A stretch of 12,026 nucleotides of DNA from an uncultured Gemella sp. (GTDB lineage: Bacteria; Bacillota; Bacilli; Staphylococcales; Gemellaceae), in assembly GCA_927911745.1 (NCBI GenBank), contig CAKMQF010000006.1, positions 1 to 12,026 of the forward strand. The letters are read 5' to 3'. Under the pieces are notes generated by a model, which saw only the letters and a list, made by a program, of their open reading frames with translations, ran no database searches and had not been told where the DNA came from. This document shows positions 9,001 to 12,026 of this stretch, piece after piece; the first letter of the stretch is position 1; each line of letters opens with the position of its first letter. Made by a program: the position numbers and the translations under genes.

Positions 9001-12000
9001 AATCCTAAGAAGCGTATTATAGATATTATCGCAGAACCAATTAATAACTTTGATAACTTATCTGAAGAAGATACAAAAAAACGCGTACTAGAGCTTTTAA
9101 ATATCGTTGGTATGGGTGAAGAAGCTATGTACAAATATCCATTTGAATTCTCAGGTGGACAACGTCAACGTATCGGGGTTGCGCGTGCGATTGCATGTAA
9201 TCCTCGTCTAATCGTAGCTGACGAACCAGTATCGGCTCTTGACCTTTCGGTTCAAGCACAGGTTCTAAACTTCATGAAGAAAATTCAAAAAGACTTTAAT
9301 ATAAGTTATCTATTCATTTCTCATGACCTTGGAGTTGTTAAACACATGTGTGACTATATTTATATCATGTACCGTGGTCGTATCGTAGAACGCGGAACAC
9401 GTGAAGATATATACAATAATCCACAACACATTTATACAAAACGTCTTATTGCGGCTATTCCAAGTACTAACTTAGATAAAGCTAAAGAAGTAAAAGAAAT
9501 AAGACAAGCTGTAGAAGAAGAATATCAAAAACATTATAATGATTATTTTGATAAGATGGAAGAGTATATCCACTTAAGAAATTAACAGAAACACACTATG
9601 TAGCAATGAAAGGAGGAGAAGTGTAATGTGGAAAGTAGTTTTAAAACGATTTTTAGTAATGATACCACAGTTATTCATCCTTAGTGTACTAGTGTTTGGT
9701 CTAGCTAAACTTATGCCTGGGGACCCATTCAGTGGTTTGGCAGAAAATCCAAAAATCTCTCAAGAGCAAATTGAAGCGATTCGTCAAGCGAGTGGATTCT
9801 ATGAGCCTTGGTACCAACAATATCTAACTTGGCTGAAAAACTTTATGCATGGAGATTTCGGACTAAGTTATACTACTGGTAAGTCAGTAGGAACACTTCT
9901 TGGAGAAAGAATTTTCAATACATTCAACCTGTCATTATTTACAGCGGTAATCATGTATGCGATCGCTATTCCTATGGGGATGTATGCAGGACGTTATAAC
10001 GGTTCTAAATTCGATAAATTCGTAAACTTTTATAACTTCTTCTTCCTAGCGATTCCATCATTCGTATTATACTTATTCATGATCGCATTATTTGGTTTTG
10101 GTTTAGGATGGTTCCCAACAAGTGGATCTGTAGATGTTAACCTTGACCCAGGAACATTCACGTACTATATTAACAAACTACAACACTTAGTGTTACCAGG
10201 TATCTGTTTAGCGTTATTATCAACAGTATCAACTGTTCAATATTTACGTAATGAAGTTATCGATGCGAAACAAAGTGACTATGTAAAAACAGCTCGTTCT
10301 AAAGGTGTACCAGTTAAAAAAGTTTACTCAGGACACATCTTCAGAAACTCTATTTTACCAATCGCAGCATTCTTCGGATTCTCTATTACTGGATTATTCA
10401 GTGGTGGTATCTTCGTAGAAACAATCTTCGGTTACCCAGGAATGGGACAACTGTTCTACCAAAGTATTCAAGATAGAGACTATAGTGTTGTTACAACATT
10501 AATGTTATTCTCTGGATTCTTAACACTGCTTGGTAGTACATTAAGTGATATTATCATGGCGATTGTAGACCCACGTATTAAATTGGACTAGGAGGAAGTT
10601 GAACAATGACAAAAGCAAAAGAAGAAAAAGTTATAACTAAAACTCCTTCTGGATTTTCAGTTGTAGCTCGTGAATTTAAAAAAGATAAAGGTGCATTTGC
10701 AGCTTTAATTACACTAAGTGCTATCTTAATTTTCGTAGTACTTTTCAATATTTACATTCGTGTAAGTGGCGTATACAGTACTTACTTTGATGTAGATTTA
10801 TTAAATATTTTCTTAAAACCTGGTGAGGATGGATTCTTATTAGGTACAGACGTAGGTGGTCACTCAGTATTTGGATGGCTAATGATGGGAATGCTTAACT
10901 CTATTCTTATCGCAGTAGCAGTAACAGCAATTACGATTGGTTTTGGTACTGCAGTAGGGTTAGTTATTGCTTACTATGGTGGACGTGTTGATAATATTGT
11001 GATGCGTTTTGTAGACTTTATGGTAATCATCCCAACACTGATGGTAATCATCGTATTCGTAAGTATTAAACGCGATTACGGTCTAGTACTGTTCATCTTG
11101 ATTTTATCAGCATTCGCATGGATGGGATCAACTCGTTTAGTACGTAGTAAAGCTTTATCAGAATCACGTCGTGATTATGTATTAGCTTCAAAAACAATGG
11201 GAACACCTGATTGGAAAATTATGTTACAAGGAATCTTACCTAACATTAGTTCTATCATTATCGTAGAAGCTACGCTATCATTAGCGGCTAATATGGGTAT
11301 CGAGGTAGGTTTAACATACCTTGGATTCGGTCTTCCAGCAGGGACACCAAGTATTGGTACTATGTTATCTTATGCAAAAGATGCAGACGTACTTATTAAC
11401 AAAATGTACATTTGGCTGCCAGCAGCCCTTGCGATCTTAATTATCGTACTATGTATCAACTCTATCGGTGGAGCATTAAGACGTAGTTTAGATGCTAGAC
11501 AAAGATTATAATTTTAAAGGTCATGTAGAGATTTTCTACATGGCTTTTATTATTTATAAAATATTATTTACAAATAATATCCAATTCTGCTGTTATAGAA
11601 GTATAATTTAAAAGATAGTGAATTATTACTTTTAAAACAGAGAAATTTGAATTATGAGAGTAAAATCAACATAAATTTTATGTTTTATTACAGAAAATTT
11701 AGGTGTTAGATTTAGATTGCTGATAAATATAAAATCTTATTTCAGTGAAAATTAAAAAAACATTGTAAAATTTTCTGACAATTACTTGACGGGTGTAATT
11801 TTTTCTGATATAATTGCTAAAAATAAATATTTAAGAAAGGCTGTATACAATACAGCATGGAGGATAAGATAATGGAAAAGAAAAAAATGTTAAAGGTAGT
11901 TAGTTCAGCTATGGCTCTCACAATGTTACTTGCAGGATGTTCAAGCGCAAGTAACAAATTCTAAGGGGAACAAAGGCAGCTGTAGAGTTTAAGACAGCCG

Positions 12001-12026
12001 TGGACAATGGTGGAAATGCGCTTAGT

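Overview
The window looks like chromosomal DNA from a low-GC member of the Bacillota. The AT-rich codon use, strong AAGGAGG-type ribosome binding sites, sigma-A promoters with extended -10 elements, TTG starts, and the SteT-, WalJ- and NatAB-type genes all fit Bacillales. A Gemella-like host is my best guess, from general familiarity only. There are no insertion sequences, tRNA or rRNA genes, or CRISPR arrays.

Layout. 1-300: the tail of an unidentified gene and a doubtful small membrane ORF. 309-2479: a NatA/NatB-type (YhaQ/YhaP-like) ABC exporter pair. Its ATPase gene is broken by two compensating 1-base indels, and its permease gene appears to read 19 codons into its own terminator. 2531-3838: an APC-superfamily amino-acid exchanger of the SteT/LAT type. 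3850-4420: an unannotated type I toxin-antitoxin-like cassette, with a 34-residue holin-like peptide on the minus strand facing a convergent small RNA, bracketed by two near-identical terminator hairpins. 4512-4630: a frameshifted single-helix membrane peptide. 4818-6310 (minus): an orphan tryptophan synthase beta gene behind a leader-peptide attenuator. The leader is a 15-residue peptide with two Trp codons, followed by competing hairpins and an intrinsic terminator. 6521-7336: a stand-alone WalJ/YycJ metallo-beta-lactamase-fold hydrolase. 7698 to the end: an oligopeptide uptake system in the order oppD-oppF-oppB-oppC-terminator-oppA. CodY-box-like sites lie upstream of oppD and at the oppA promoter.

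How it fits together. Much of the window concerns amino-acid supply: peptide import (Opp), amino-acid exchange (SteT) and Trp formation from indole and serine (TrpB). The regulatory DNA matches this, with a Trp-sensing attenuator for trpB and candidate CodY (branched-chain amino acid/GTP) sites at opp. The most interesting items are the Trp leader attenuator on a lone trpB in a Bacillales-like genome, where a T-box or TRAP would be the usual expectation, and the small toxin/antisense RNA cassette between terminator repeats.

Five separate places need a 1-base indel to restore a sensible reading frame (about 365, 704, 2417-2420, 4541-4546 and 11956-11961). Most lie in short homopolymers. Sequencing or assembly error is therefore a serious alternative to true gene decay, and the pseudogene calls should be read with that in mind.
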